A stretch of DNA of 64,000 bases, from contig NZ_CP154796.1 of the NCBI RefSeq assembly GCF_039566955.1, positions 5,828,001 to 5,892,000 on the forward strand, read 5' to 3'. The position numbers and the translations under genes were made by a program. How positions within the stretch are numbered: the stretch's first letter is position 1; each line of letters starts with the position of its first letter. Source of the stretch: Micromonospora sp. DSM 45708. GTDB lineage: Bacteria > Actinomycetota > Actinomycetes > Mycobacteriales > Micromonosporaceae. Positions 52,421-61,539 of the stretch are shown here, piece after piece. The notes under the pieces are model-generated. The model had not been told where the DNA came from. It saw only the letters and a program-made list of their open reading frames with translations, and did no database searches.

Positions 52421-54400
52421 GTGCAGCTGCTCGCGATCATCCTCTACAGCACCCACGGACGTCGGCGCGTCCTCAACTTCACCACCGGCGCGCTCAACAT
52501 CGTCACCGGGGAGTCGAAGACGGGGAAGAGTGCTCTGCTCGACATCGTCGAGTACTGCCTGGGTCGCGACACGTTGCAGATGCCGATTGGCCCGATCACC
52601 AGCACCGTGTCCTGGTACGCGGCGTTGTTCGAGCTCGACGGCGGTCGAGCGTTCGTCGCGCGACCTGCACCTGATGTAGGCAAGGCATCTACCCAGCGCG
52701 CGATGTTGGAGTTCGGTAGCGACCTGGCCCCACTAGAGTTCGATGACCTCGTCGTGAACGCCGATTCGGATGCTGTCCGGGAGCAACTCGGGCGCCGCAT
52801 TGGCATCGAGGAAAATCTGCACGAACCGCCGATAGGGTCTTCCCGGTACCCACTTGAAGCGCACATCGGTCACGCCGCGTTGCTGTGCCTGCAGCGGCAA
52901 GGCGAAATCGCCGCCCGCGACTTGCTGTTCCACCGCCAGGGCGACCAGGGCATGGCGCAAACCCTCAAAGACACCGTCCCGTACTTCATCGGCGCCGTAC
53001 CGCGCGACCAGGCACTCAAGCGTGCCCAGCTCGCTGCCGCCCGTCGCGAGCTGCGGCGCGCGGAAACAACCTACCGGCAAACACTTCGAGCAAGTGAGGC
53101 TGCCGATGCGGGCCTAGCGACACTCTGGCGCGAGGCATACGCCCTCGGAATGGTCGACACCCCACAACCGGCGGACCGATCCACCACAGTCGGCCTCCTG
53201 CACACCGCCGTCACCGCAGCGGTCAGCGCCCCGGCAACACTCGACTCCGATACCGCCAGCCGCATAGCCGGGCTACAGCGGGAGCGCGACCAACTCCGTG
53301 ACCAGCTACGCGCCCTCCACGCGGAACGCGACGTGCTCCTGCAGCAGAACGACACAGAGACCGACTTCGCTGGCGCTGTCCGCCTCCAGTCCGCGAGGCT
53401 GGCAAGCCTCAACCTCCTCGGGCTGCCCGCCAACAGCAACCCAGCAACTGCCACCGACACCATCGATGAAACACTGCCCTGCCCGCTCTGCGGCTCGCAG
53501 CTCACTGAACCAGACCCCTCACCAGAGCAGCTGCGGCAAAGTCTGGTGCAGCTCACCAGCCAGCTCAACGGCGTAGACGCGGCGCGGCCCGCCCGGCGCG
53601 CCGCCCTGCAGGCGCTCGACGAGCGGGCCACCTCACTGCGCAACGAACTCAGAGCGGCCGAGGGCGTCATCCAGGCACTCACAGCAAGCCAGACGATCAC
53701 CGAACAACTTCCCGACACCGCACGCAGGGACTTCACCCGCGGCCGTATCCACGCGACGCTCGCCGCGCTGCCTGGCAGTTCGGACGCCGAGCTGGCGCGG
53801 CTCCGCCGTCAATACGAGACTACCCTCGGGCAGGTGCAAGCGCTCGAAGCGGAGCTTGACCCAGCCGAGGAACGCGAGCAACTCACCTCACGCCTGGTGT
53901 CTATCAGCCAAGACATGACCCGGTGGGCTGACCGGCTCCAGTTGGAGCACCGCGGTGGGAGCGTCCGTCTCGACCTGAACCGCCTCACCGTCGTCACCGA
54001 CACCGAGCAAGGCCCGGCACCCCTATTCCGAATCGGTAGCGGGGAGAACTGGGTCGGCTACCACCTCATCACCCACCTCGCGCTGCACCGATACTTCGTA
54101 CGGCAGCACCGACCAGTCCCCCGCCTGCTCATGCTCGACCAGCCCACCCAGGTGTGGTATCGATCCGAGGTTGACCAGCAATCGGGCACACCCGGCCAGG
54201 ACACCGACCGGGAAGCAGTCGGTCGCCTCTTCCGACTGATCTACGACGTGATAGTCGAGCTGACACCCAACATGCAAGTCATCGTCTGCGACCACGCAAA
54301 CCTGCCTGAGGCATGGTTCCAGGACTCCGTGGAGCACAACTGGCGAGGCGGAGAAAAGCTCATCCCCCAAGAATGGCTCGACGAGACGGCGATCGGTTGA
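52421..54400 (+). CDS. DUF3732 SMC-like ATPase (ABC-3C)
   Basis: 659 residues from a GTG. Walker A GESKTGKS at 30-37 in [25 protein letters not shown]. Long coiled coil on both sides of a Rad50-like zinc-hook CPLCGSQL (354-357). The ABC signature region is [22 protein letters not shown], and Walker B is [16 protein letters not shown]3732 ATPases are the sensor/motor of ABC-three-component defence systems. The C-terminus ends EEWLDE-like as usual. Third gene of the operon. Confidence 0.9.
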   Translation: MQLLAIILYSTHGRRRVLNFTTGALNIVTGESKTGKSALLDIVEYCLGRDTLQMPIGPITSTVSWYAALFELDGGRAFVARPAPDVGKASTQRAMLEFGSDLAPLEFDDLVVNADSDAVREQLGRRIGIEENLHEPPIGSSRYPLEAHIGHAALLCLQRQGEIAARDLLFHRQGDQGMAQTLKDTVPYFIGAVPRDQALKRAQLAAARRELRRAETTYRQTLRASEAADAGLATLWREAYALGMVDTPQPADRSTTVGLLHTAVTAAVSAPATLDSDTASRIAGLQRERDQLRDQLRALHAERDVLLQQNDTETDFAGAVRLQSARLASLNLLGLPANSNPATATDTIDETLPCPLCGSQLTEPDPSPEQLRQSLVQLTSQLNGVDAARPARRAALQALDERATSLRNELRAAEGVIQALTASQTITEQLPDTARRDFTRGRIHATLAALPGSSDAELARLRRQYETTLGQVQALEAELDPAEEREQLTSRLVSISQDMTRWADRLQLEHRGGSVRLDLNRLTVVTDTEQGPAPLFRIGSGENWVGYHLITHLALHRYFVRQHRPVPRLLMLDQPTQVWYRSEVDQQSGTPGQDTDREAVGRLFRLIYDVIVELTPNMQVIVCDHANLPEAWFQDSVEHNWRGGEKLIPQEWLDETAIG

Positions 54401-54748
54401 GTTCATACGACGCCAGCACGGCCCTCCAAGGTATGTCGCCTTCGCTGCTACAGCTTGCACGTGCCGCCATCGCCGTGGATGCGCGAGAGCTAGGTGGCGT
54501 TCCGCAGCCTCGGCGGCCTTGGCAGGAAGTGGACGCATCGCATAATAGTATGCTGCCCGACTTGCTCCGCTAGATCCTTGTCCTGACTGTTAGAGAGGAC
54601 TTGTGGGGCAGCCAAGAAGCTGCTCTTATGGACTGCTCGGCCGTGTCGATCCTTCAGATCGAAGTCCGTCGGCCGGGTTCGAGGGCTTCATCGCATCGGA
54701 AGTGAGCAGGCTTGCGGTCCTACGGGCTAGCTCGGAATGTGGGGGTAG
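54401..54748. other. intergenic region between defence systems
   Basis: 348 bp, more A/T-rich toward its right end. No gene supported. Likely contains the promoter of the PARIS-like pair (GGGGGTAG before 54749). Confidence 0.4.
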
Positions 54749-56125
54749 ATGAGGAATCTTACAAGTGTGCGTGTAGGAAAGCTCCTCGGTGCATTCGATC
54801 ACCGCTTTGATTTCCCGGAAAACTGGGAGTTTGTGATTCTGCACGGACCGAATGGTATCGGCAAGACCAAACTGCTGGAGCTAACGCATGCCATCCTACG
54901 GGGGGAATTGGCTAGGGTTCACACCATCCCGTTCATAACGATGGTCATGAACTTCAGCGGAGGTTCAACGCTACACGTTCAGCGAACCAAGCGCTCTCAG
55001 GGTCCGCACAGAAAAAGCCCGAAGCGTAGCAACGTCTCCTACAAGGACGATTTGCACGGCACTCATTTGGTCTTCCGATACAGCGAGGGCGAGGGTGAGG
55101 TCAAGCGCTGGACCGAGCCCATTCTCAGGGATCCGGCCCACGATGCTCCATTCGCGAGCCATCGAGAGATGCTCATGCTCGAAAACTGGATGCTCCAACA
55201 GCAGCGAGACTCGAGCTCGATTGAGCCTTGGCTGATGAGGGAATTCCTCAGGCTTAGTCACGGCCGGTACCGCGATGAGGATCGCCATCCGGTTTACAAG
55301 AGACTGATTGAGGACGTCAACATCCACCTCATTGAGACTCAACGGCTACTGGATTTGACGCCCTTTCCTAGTAAACCCGATGGCGAGAAGATCGGATCCC
55401 GCAGCAAGTCCAGGGCGGAGTCGTACTCCGCAGATATCGCCCGCCGCATCAAGGAAGTATTGGCACAAAGCTCCCCAGTCTCGCAGGAGCTAGACCGGAC
55501 CTTTCCTGCGCGAGTCCTAACCGGGGATGATCAGCCAGAGCCACCTGACGATGCGGAGATCCGAGAGGAGTACTTCCGCCAAGCGCGCCTACGGGAGCGG
55601 TTGGCTCAGATCGATCTGCTAGAAGAGGCTCCTGAGCCTCCAATTCCCGAAGTCCTCCTGCCGTGGCAGCGTCGCGTCCTTTGGACTTACCTGCTGGACT
55701 CCAGCCTTAAGCTCGATCAGTTCGAGGATTTTCTAGCGAAGCTTGAACTGCTTATCGAGATTGTGAACTCTCGATTCCTGCACAAATATCTGCGTATCGA
55801 TCGAGAGAAAGGCTTCGTCTTTGAGACTGCTCAGGGCGAAGAGGTTCGTCCCGAGCAGCTCTCTTCGGGGGAGCAGCACGAACTGGTTCTTGTATACGAC
55901 CTGCTCTTTCGGGTCCAAGCGGGCAGCTTGGTGCTAATCGACGAGCCCGAGATCTCACTACACGTGAGTTGGCAGCGAGAATTCTTGAACGACATTGTCC
56001 GGGTGGCGCGGCTGACGTCTCTTCGATTCGTAGTAGCGACGCACTCTCCACAGATCGCGCACAAGTGGATAGAGAGAACAGTTCCCCTCTTGCCGAGCGC
56101 TAATGATAGCGAGGTCGAGGGATGA
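54749..56125 (+). CDS. PARIS-like AriA ATPase (AAA_15/OLD-like)
   Basis: 458 residues. Walker A GPNGIGKT (33-40) in WEFVILHGPNGIGKTKLLELTH. An ABC-type signature LSSGEQHELVLVYDLLF and Walker B SLVLIDEPEISLHVSWQREFL follow, with the switch His in VVATHSPQIAHKW. A helical insertion separates Walker A and signature. This is the AAA_15-type ATPase of the AriA-AriB pair (phage anti-restriction-induced system), which holds the toxin inactive until triggered. Codon use is less G/C-biased than in neighbours, consistent with recent transfer. 4-nt overlap with AriB. Confidence 0.82.
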   Translation: MRNLTSVRVGKLLGAFDHRFDFPENWEFVILHGPNGIGKTKLLELTHAILRGELARVHTIPFITMVMNFSGGSTLHVQRTKRSQGPHRKSPKRSNVSYKDDLHGTHLVFRYSEGEGEVKRWTEPILRDPAHDAPFASHREMLMLENWMLQQQRDSSSIEPWLMREFLRLSHGRYRDEDRHPVYKRLIEDVNIHLIETQRLLDLTPFPSKPDGEKIGSRSKSRAESYSADIARRIKEVLAQSSPVSQELDRTFPARVLTGDDQPEPPDDAEIREEYFRQARLRERLAQIDLLEEAPEPPIPEVLLPWQRRVLWTYLLDSSLKLDQFEDFLAKLELLIEIVNSRFLHKYLRIDREKGFVFETAQGEEVRPEQLSSGEQHELVLVYDLLFRVQAGSLVLIDEPEISLHVSWQREFLNDIVRVARLTSLRFVVATHSPQIAHKWIERTVPLLPSANDSEVEG

Positions 56126-56991
56126 GCCAGGCAAACGACCTGGTTGAGTCCCTGACCCCAGACGTCCTGCTGATGGAAATAGAGATGCTGCGCACGAAAG
56201 ACCAGCGGACGATCCTTCTGGTAGAAGGACCGAACGACATGGCAATACTGGAGCCGCATCTGGATGACGTCGAATGCCGCTCGCTGCCCACTGGCGGCAA
56301 AGTTAATCTCTTAGCCACCATTCGGTTAGTCAACCAGAGGAAGCTCAAGCGAGTCCTCGGGATAGCTGACCGAGATTGGGAGGGTCTCCTCGCCGCCGCT
56401 GTTCGGATCCCGAACGTGATCTACACTGACTTCTATGACATTGATGCGACCGCACTTTTTTCGGGCAACGTGTGTCAGCGCGTTGTGTCAGTTCACTGTG
56501 ATGGTCCAACCGTGCGCGCGCATCTGACCAAATCTGGGCAGGCGGACCCGCTCTCGGTTCTTGTCGAAGTTGCCTCAGAGGTGGGCGTCCTTAGGATGCT
56601 CAACATTCGGAACGGGTGGGGGGTAAAGGTTCGCGACTTTCCTGTTCATGAAGTCATCGATACAGCTACTCTGCAGGTTTCGCAGCCCAGACTAGCCGCC
56701 ATCGCGGCGGGTAGAAGCAAGGGTGCTGTGCGCGCGGAGGATGTCGCGACCGCGATGAGCGCGTGGTCCTGGGGAACGTATAGCCGCCGGGACTTCTGCT
56801 CTGGGCATGACCTGATTTCCGCTCTGGCATTCGTACTAAAGAGTGCGTGGGGCGGGAAACACGTGGGAGTCGAGGCTGCGGGAAGAGCTATTCGCGCCGC
56901 GCTTTCGTGTACGGAACTGAAGGCAACCCAGTTCTATGCGGAGGTAAAGAAGTGGGGGGCGACCAGAGGTGCCGCTATCTGGTGCTGCTGA
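56122..56991 (+). CDS. PARIS-like AriB effector (DUF4435, TOPRIM-like nuclease)
   Basis: 289 residues. TOPRIM-like acidic residues: Glu35 in RTILLVEGPNDMAILEPHL and Asp83/Asp85 in LGIADRDWEGLL. YTDFYDIDATALFSGN is typical of DUF4435. In PARIS the released AriB cleaves host tRNA and aborts infection; whether this one does the same is inferred from family and pairing with AriA. It lacks a recognisable C-terminal addition. Lower GC than flanks. Confidence 0.82.
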   Translation: MSQANDLVESLTPDVLLMEIEMLRTKDQRTILLVEGPNDMAILEPHLDDVECRSLPTGGKVNLLATIRLVNQRKLKRVLGIADRDWEGLLAAAVRIPNVIYTDFYDIDATALFSGNVCQRVVSVHCDGPTVRAHLTKSGQADPLSVLVEVASEVGVLRMLNIRNGWGVKVRDFPVHEVIDTATLQVSQPRLAAIAAGRSKGAVRAEDVATAMSAWSWGTYSRRDFCSGHDLISALAFVLKSAWGGKHVGVEAAGRAIRAALSCTELKATQFYAEVKKWGATRGAAIWCC

Positions 56992-57251
56992 CACGCTGTC
57001 TCTATGCCTGCTCTCGCATGATGGTTGACGAAACGGCATCGCAGGATGCTTGACGCGAGGTCCTGATCGATAGTTCTGGTGCCTGGGTCGATGGTGGGGC
57101 GAGGCTGCCCCGGAGAGGACGGCTCGCGTCTCGGGTTTCCGGCCGTCGGATGGAACGATGCGAACTGTGAGAGCGCGTTTGGGATGTGTGCTGGCCGGGT
57201 GTGTCGCACAGTGGGTGCGATCGATGGGCCGGGCTCGGTCGGTAGACGGGC
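56992..57251. other. intergenic region after the PARIS-like pair
   Basis: 260 bp with no supported gene. The left end of the IS5-type remnant should lie here, but I could not identify its inverted repeat. Confidence 0.35.
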
Positions 57252-57600
57252 ATGGATCGAGCGCGGCGGTACCCGTCTGACCTGACCGATGCCGAGTGGG
57301 AGATCGTCGAGCCGATGCTGCCGTCGCCGCAGTGGATGGGCAGACCGGAGAAGCACCCGCGTCGGGCGATCGTCGACGGCATCCTGTACGTGGTGCGTAC
57401 CGGGTGCGCGTGGCGGTACCTGCCGGTGGACTTCCCGCCCTGGCAGACCGTGTACTCCCACTTCCAACGCCTGAACCGGCGGGGTGTGACCGAGCGGATC
57501 CTCACCGAGCTGCGGGAGCAGGTCCGCTTGGCCCACGACCGGCAGCCCGAGCCGACAGCGGGGATTATCGACTCCCAGTCGGTCAGGGCTGCGGACACCG
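57252..57600 (+). pseudogene. IS5-family transposase, 5' fragment
   Basis: The frame from ATG 57252 encodes RRYPSDLTDAEWEIVEPML, RAIVDGILYVVRTGCAWRYLP and GIIDSQSVRAADT, the N-terminal DUF4096-type domain and the first catalytic Asp of IS5 transposases. At about 57600 the similarity stops and the frame runs on as unrelated sequence, so the C-terminal two thirds are missing. Confidence 0.88.
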
Positions 57601-57729
57601 CTCAATGCCTGGCTCGACGCCGACCTCCTCCGGCGATTCTGGCCCACCCTCTGGCTGCCACCCCAACTCCGCCAGCGCTGGGAGGAAGCCTTCCCCGAAC
57701 TCGCCGCCACCCGTAGCGACGCGGCGTAG
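57597..57729 (+). pseudogene. 3' remnant of an unrelated gene
   Basis: In another frame directly after the transposase fragment: LNAWLDADLLRRFWPTLWLP and WEEAFPELAATRSDAA ending at TAG 57727-57729. This looks like the C-terminus of a gene destroyed by the IS or a deletion. Family not recognised. Confidence 0.45.
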
Positions 57730-57829
57730 CGGTGGACCCTTCTACGAACCACCTCGCCCGCGTGGCCCGCAGATCGAACATCAAATGACCGCGAACCGAA
57801 CGCACCTGGTGCCGCAGATCGAAAGCCAA

Positions 57830-57848
57830 GGTCCTCGCGGATCGAAAG
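57830..57848 (+). repeat. short repeat upstream of the DUF4143 ATPase gene
   Basis: GGTCCTCGCGGATCGAAAG, 22 nt before the GTG start. A weaker version (CGCAGATCGAAAG) lies at about 57814-57825. Related motifs occur twice downstream of the same gene at 59171-59215. Confidence 0.5.
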
Positions 57849-57869
57849 TGCGGTCGTTATGATGAGGCC

Positions 57870-59132
57870 GTGCCCACACCGCACCTAATCCCCCGCCGCG
57901 CTGCCGCGCAGGTCAATGCGGCTCTGGCGGACACCCGCGTCGTCTTGATCAGCGGAGCACGCCAAGCAGGGAAGAGCACCCTGGTTCGCCTCGTTGCCGG
58001 CGATCGTCTAGCCGAGCGCCGCGATCTTGATCGGGCTCAGGACCGGGCGGCGGCGATCGCCGATCCCGTCGGGTTCGTGGACTCCTCCGAACTCTTGGTC
58101 ATCGACGAGATTCAGCGCGCTCCGGAACTCCTGTTGGCCATCAAGGCTGCGGTCGACGAGGACCCTCGTCCGGGCCGGTATCTGCTCACCGGCTCGTCAC
58201 GATTGTTCGGCATGGTTGCCGCCCCGGACGCGTTGCCCGGCCGGATGGAGACTGTGGAACTCTGGCCGTTCTCCCAAGGGGAACTCGACGCTGAGCCGGA
58301 CGGATTCATCGACGCCGTCTTCACGCTCGGTGCGGACCTGCGACACGAGTCGGAGGTGACCCGCGCCGACTACGCGGCCAGAATAGTGCGCGGTGGCCTA
58401 CCCGAGGCCACCACCCGTACTGACCCGCGCCGCCGCCAACGGTTCCTCGACGCCTACGTCCAGGCGCTCATCGACCGCGATGTCCGGCAGTTGTCCGACA
58501 TCCAGCACAAGGGCGAGCTACGCAAACTGGTACGCCTGCTTGCGGCCAGGTCCGCGACCCTCATCGCCGCAAACTCCCTCGAATCCGCCCTCGGACTGAG
58601 CCGGCCGACGATCGCCCGCTACCTCCAGGCACTGGAGGAGATCTTTCTGGTCAAGCGGATCCCGGGCTGGTCCCGCAACCTGGGCACCCGGGCCACCGCC
58701 GCGTCGAAACTGATCTTCGTCGACTCGGGTATCGCCGCAAACGAGATCGCGACCGACGTCCGGGCACTGCTCCGGCCGGGCGCACCGTTCGGTCCGCTGC
58801 TCGAATCATTCGTCCTGTCCGAGCTGTCCCGGCAGCTCACCTGGTCCGAGCAGCTCGTCGACCTGTCCCACTACCGCGACCAGAGCAGGTACGAAGTCGA
58901 CGCGGTGCTCGAGAACCGAGCTGGTCAGGTGGTCGGGATCGAAGTCAAAGCAGCCACCACCGTCGGACCCGACGACTTCCGCGGGCTACGCCGGCTCGCC
59001 GAGCGCCTCGGCAATGACTTCGTCGCCGGCATCGTCCTCTACACCGGAGCCTCCACGCTGCCGTTCGGCGACAGACTCCGCGCCATGCCGGTCAGTACCC
59101 TGTGGCAGGCTCCCGCCCCGACAGCAGGCTGA
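57870..59132 (+). CDS. AAA_14/DUF4143 ATPase
   Basis: 420 residues from a GTG. Walker A in VLISGARQAGKSTLVRL; Walker B LLVIDEIQRAPELLLAIKAAVDEDP; sensor LLTGSSRLFG. The C-terminal DUF4143 region has ALIDRDVRQLSDI, a winged-helix-like LSRPTIARYLQALEEIFLVKRIPGW and a PD-(D/E)XK-like end with YEVDAVLENRAGQVVGIEVKA. This widespread family has no settled biochemical role; links to mobile DNA and stress have been proposed. Flanked by related short repeats on both sides. Confidence 0.92.
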   Translation: MPTPHLIPRRAAAQVNAALADTRVVLISGARQAGKSTLVRLVAGDRLAERRDLDRAQDRAAAIADPVGFVDSSELLVIDEIQRAPELLLAIKAAVDEDPRPGRYLLTGSSRLFGMVAAPDALPGRMETVELWPFSQGELDAEPDGFIDAVFTLGADLRHESEVTRADYAARIVRGGLPEATTRTDPRRRQRFLDAYVQALIDRDVRQLSDIQHKGELRKLVRLLAARSATLIAANSLESALGLSRPTIARYLQALEEIFLVKRIPGWSRNLGTRATAASKLIFVDSGIAANEIATDVRALLRPGAPFGPLLESFVLSELSRQLTWSEQLVDLSHYRDQSRYEVDAVLENRAGQVVGIEVKAATTVGPDDFRGLRRLAERLGNDFVAGIVLYTGASTLPFGDRLRAMPVSTLWQAPAPTAG

Positions 59133-59439
59133 CCTCGCCCGCAGGTCGCTCCTCAGCCGGTCAGGGCCGCCGAGGACCGAAAGGGCGTGGTCTCGAGGAC
59201 CGAAAGGGCCTGGTCCGCTGATCTTCAGCAAGCGATCGCAACTGGACCGCGCAGCGACCGGCACACGAGGCCAAGAAGCAAAGAGCCGCAGGTCATCGGC
59301 CCACGGACAGCGGCGGAGCGTCGGGAACACACAGAGGCCATCCCCACCCCCGACCCAGCGAGCACGGCGACCCCAGCCCTGCCGCACCCGCCGCCGGCAA
59401 TCTCGGACGCGCGGTGCGAGGTCCGGGAGCATCAGCACC
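59133..59439. repeat. repeat-containing stretch downstream of the DUF4143 ATPase
   Basis: Two tandem 22-bp units beginning CGAGGACCGAAAGGGC lie at 59171-59192 and 59194-59215, with one mismatch. The core GAGGACCGAAAG resembles the motif upstream of the gene. The remaining sequence shows no supported gene. Confidence 0.6.
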
Positions 59440-59704
59440 TACATCGAGCGGGGAAGAGCTCGGTGTGGAGCAAGCCCTCACCTGGCGCACCGAAGGTCAC
59501 ATACGCCACCCCCACGGAGCGCTACCCGACCTGTTCTTCCCCGCCGACCGATCATGGCTGGTCTCCGCACTCTGGGACGACACCTGGACCTGCGTCGGTG
59601 GCCCGGAACCACTGATCCACACCCTCGAACGAGATCCCCCTGGCCAACGCCCGCCGGGTTCGACCCGACGAAGACGCGCTGCCACCGGGCCTGACCCGCG
59701 AGTG
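59440..59704 (+). pseudogene. gene remnant with frameshift
   Basis: One frame encodes EEL-GVEQALTWRTEGHIRHPHGAL, LPDLFFPADRSWLVSALWDD and WTCVGGPEPLIHTLERDP. Near 59636, at a run of five C, coding character moves to another frame (LANARRVRPDEDALPPGLTRE, stop at about 59702). It appears to be the C-terminal part of a gene of unknown function carrying one indel. Confidence 0.4.
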
Positions 59705-59965
59705 ACACCCGAGGGCTGGCGACGGTCGAGTCAACCGGAACCACGGGGTCATTTTTCAGGCGGAGCCGACAGAGCCAGGTGCGCGCACTCTCTTGGGAAG
59801 GAACGATTGTTCGCTGCACGCACCCTCGTAACGCACCCGGGACGCCCAGTCAGTGGCTAGAGAGTTGACGGTTCCTGGCAGAGTCTTCCGATCAACACGG
59901 TCCTACCCTCGTCGCTGCGTCAGAGCAGATTGACCGCGTCGCGGCGGCGATGTAGCGGCGTACGA
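59705..59965. other. intergenic stretch
   Basis: No gene, repeat or hairpin that I can support. Confidence 0.35.
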
Positions 59966-60256
59966 TCAGAATGGTGCGGGTCCACGGCCTGCCAACGACA
60001 TCAATACCTGCGTGGCGAGTAGCTTGCGTATGCCGGTGACGGCGACTGTCCCCACGCGATCGTAGGGCAGCTCCAATTGCAGCCCTTGGACTGCGTTGCG
60101 AAGGTCTGTCGTGATCTCGTCCGGACGGAACGTGCCGCCCCAGCCGTTGAGTCCTCCGCGCTGGTTGGTACTGAGGGAAGCCATGCCGGAGATGCAGGCG
60201 CCGTCGACCAGGATCAGCCTCGCAGGACCGGAGTAGGTCGTCGTCATAGTCATCAA
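59966..60256 (-). CDS. small unknown protein
   Basis: Up to 96 residues; starts at 60256 or at an in-frame ATG a few codons later. Contains ARLILVDGACISGMASLSTNQ, NGWGGTFRPDEITTDLRNAV, LQLELPYDRVGTVAVTGIRK, a small beta-rich fold with a Gly/Trp-rich centre. Similar small proteins occur singly in actinobacteria. Stand-alone between decayed DNA and the cold-shock gene. Confidence 0.6.
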   Translation of the reverse strand: MMTMTTTYSGPARLILVDGACISGMASLSTNQRGGLNGWGGTFRPDEITTDLRNAVQGLQLELPYDRVGTVAVTGIRKLLATQVLMSLAGRGPAPF

Positions 60257-60561
60257 CCCTTCAGGATGTAGCGCCGTGCACCCCGGGTCCCAACTGTCTG
60301 ACAGTCATCAGGAGGTAAGGCGTCGAGTCCGACCATGGTGTATTCCACCCGACCGCGACCGTACAAGCCTCGACCCTCAGGGCGGCGAGGCGGAATCCGG
60401 CTCATTATAGATAATGGTCGATGCTTGGCAGACTGGCGCCCGAGGTCCGAATCGATCCAGGGAGGAGAACGGGGGCAATTTGACCTGGCTCCACGCCGAG
60501 CTGACCGGCCTTCTGCCGATCAGACGGTTTCGCGATGCCCTGGTGAGCGCATGAAACGCCG
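60257..60561. other. intergenic stretch
   Basis: About 300 bp, no gene supported; one A/T-rich patch near 60405-60420 could be a promoter. Confidence 0.35.
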
Positions 60562-60595
60562 AACGGCGGCCCGCTGAACCAGTCGGGCCGCCGTT
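60562..60595 (-). terminator. terminator hairpin of the cold-shock gene
   Basis: Perfect 12-bp stem (AACGGCGGCCCG and complement) with a 10-nt loop, starting 14 nt after the stop of the minus-strand csp gene. Confidence 0.85.
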
Positions 60596-60608
60596 GGCAG
60601 AGTGTGGA

Positions 60609-60812
60609 TCAAAGCGGGCGGATGTTCTCCGCCTGCGGGCCCTTCTGGCCCTGGGTGATGTCGAACTCCACCTTCTGATTCTCGTCGAGGCTGCGGAAGC
60701 CGCTCGCCGAGATCGCGGAGAAGTGGGCGAAGACGTCAGCGCCGCCGTCGTCCGGGCTGATGAAGCCGAAGCCCTTGTCGGCGTTGAACCACTTCACGGT
60801 GCCTGTAGTCAT
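60609..60812 (-). CDS. cold-shock protein (CspA family)
   Basis: 67 residues from the ATG at 60812 (AAGGAG upstream); a longer frame to 60845 lacks support. RNP1 [11 protein letters not shown] and RNP2 DVFAHFSAI are present, with [12 protein letters not shown] at the N-terminus. Binds single-stranded nucleic acid as an RNA chaperone. Typical length. Confidence 0.95.
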   Translation of the reverse strand: MTTGTVKWFNADKGFGFISPDDGGADVFAHFSAISASGFRSLDENQKVEFDITQGQKGPQAENIRPL

Positions 60813-61018
60813 GTCTGCTCCTTCGCAGGCTGTGAGAGACCGCATTGTGCGGGCCCTTACGCCGCCGCGTTGATCACCCGCGTCGAAACGACACGAAAAA
60901 CGAAAAGCGCCTGGATGGGTTTCAGATGCCCCATCAGGCGCCGGAAAACGTCTACGGAAATCAAAACTGCAACTCGGCTACCGTAGCACATGATCCGTGG
61001 TTGATCCGATGGCGGTGA
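60813..61018 (-). promoter_or_regulatory. csp upstream region with hairpin
   Basis: A 12-bp stem with one bulge (about 60908-60943, GCGCCTGgATGGG against CCCATCAGGCGC) lies ~100 nt before the csp start, in the position of a 5' leader. Cold-shock genes often have structured leaders; a terminator of another transcript is the alternative. Confidence 0.45.
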
Positions 61019-61504
61019 GTGGACCTGGCCACTGAGCTTGCTTCCCTGCGGAGGCGCGCCCGGATCCACGCCGCGCTCGGCGAACCCGGCGCGCCTGGCG
61101 ATCGTGGACGCGCTCACCCTGGTGACGCCGCTCCCCTCGACGAGATGCGCGACCTCCTCACCGTCCTCGACGCCCTCCATACCCGCCACCGGCACCGACC
61201 GCGCCGACCTGCTCGACAGGCTTGCCACGTTCCACACCCGCCTCCACAGCCCGCGTCACTGCCCTACGCGACCGACTCGCCACGGCCGAGGGCTTCGCCA
61301 ACACCCTCCGCGCCGAACTCGAGGATCACGGCCCTGGCGGCCCCACTACCTGAGTACCGCCGCCGCCTGGCCAGCGACGGCCTGCTCGGTCCGGTCGGCG
61401 GCGACTGGCACCGCGTCCCCCTCGCGCGACCCGGCGCGGCGTGCGCCGGGCGAGGCCACCGTGTCGTACTGGTGCGGGATGGGTGGATCACCCGCGTACT
61501 CTGA
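61019..61504 (+). pseudogene. decayed regulator region (ArsR-like pieces)
   Basis: Pieces in different frames resemble an ArsR-type HTH start (RRRARIHAALGEP, ARLAIVDALTL) followed by VTALRDRLATAEGFANTLRAEL, a MerR/ArsR-like helix, and by YRRRLASDGLLGPVGGDWHR ending at 61504. At least two frameshifts separate them. No intact gene. Confidence 0.4.
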
Positions 61505-61539
61505 CCGGTCGGGCGGCCCCGAGAGGGCAGGGGTGAAGG

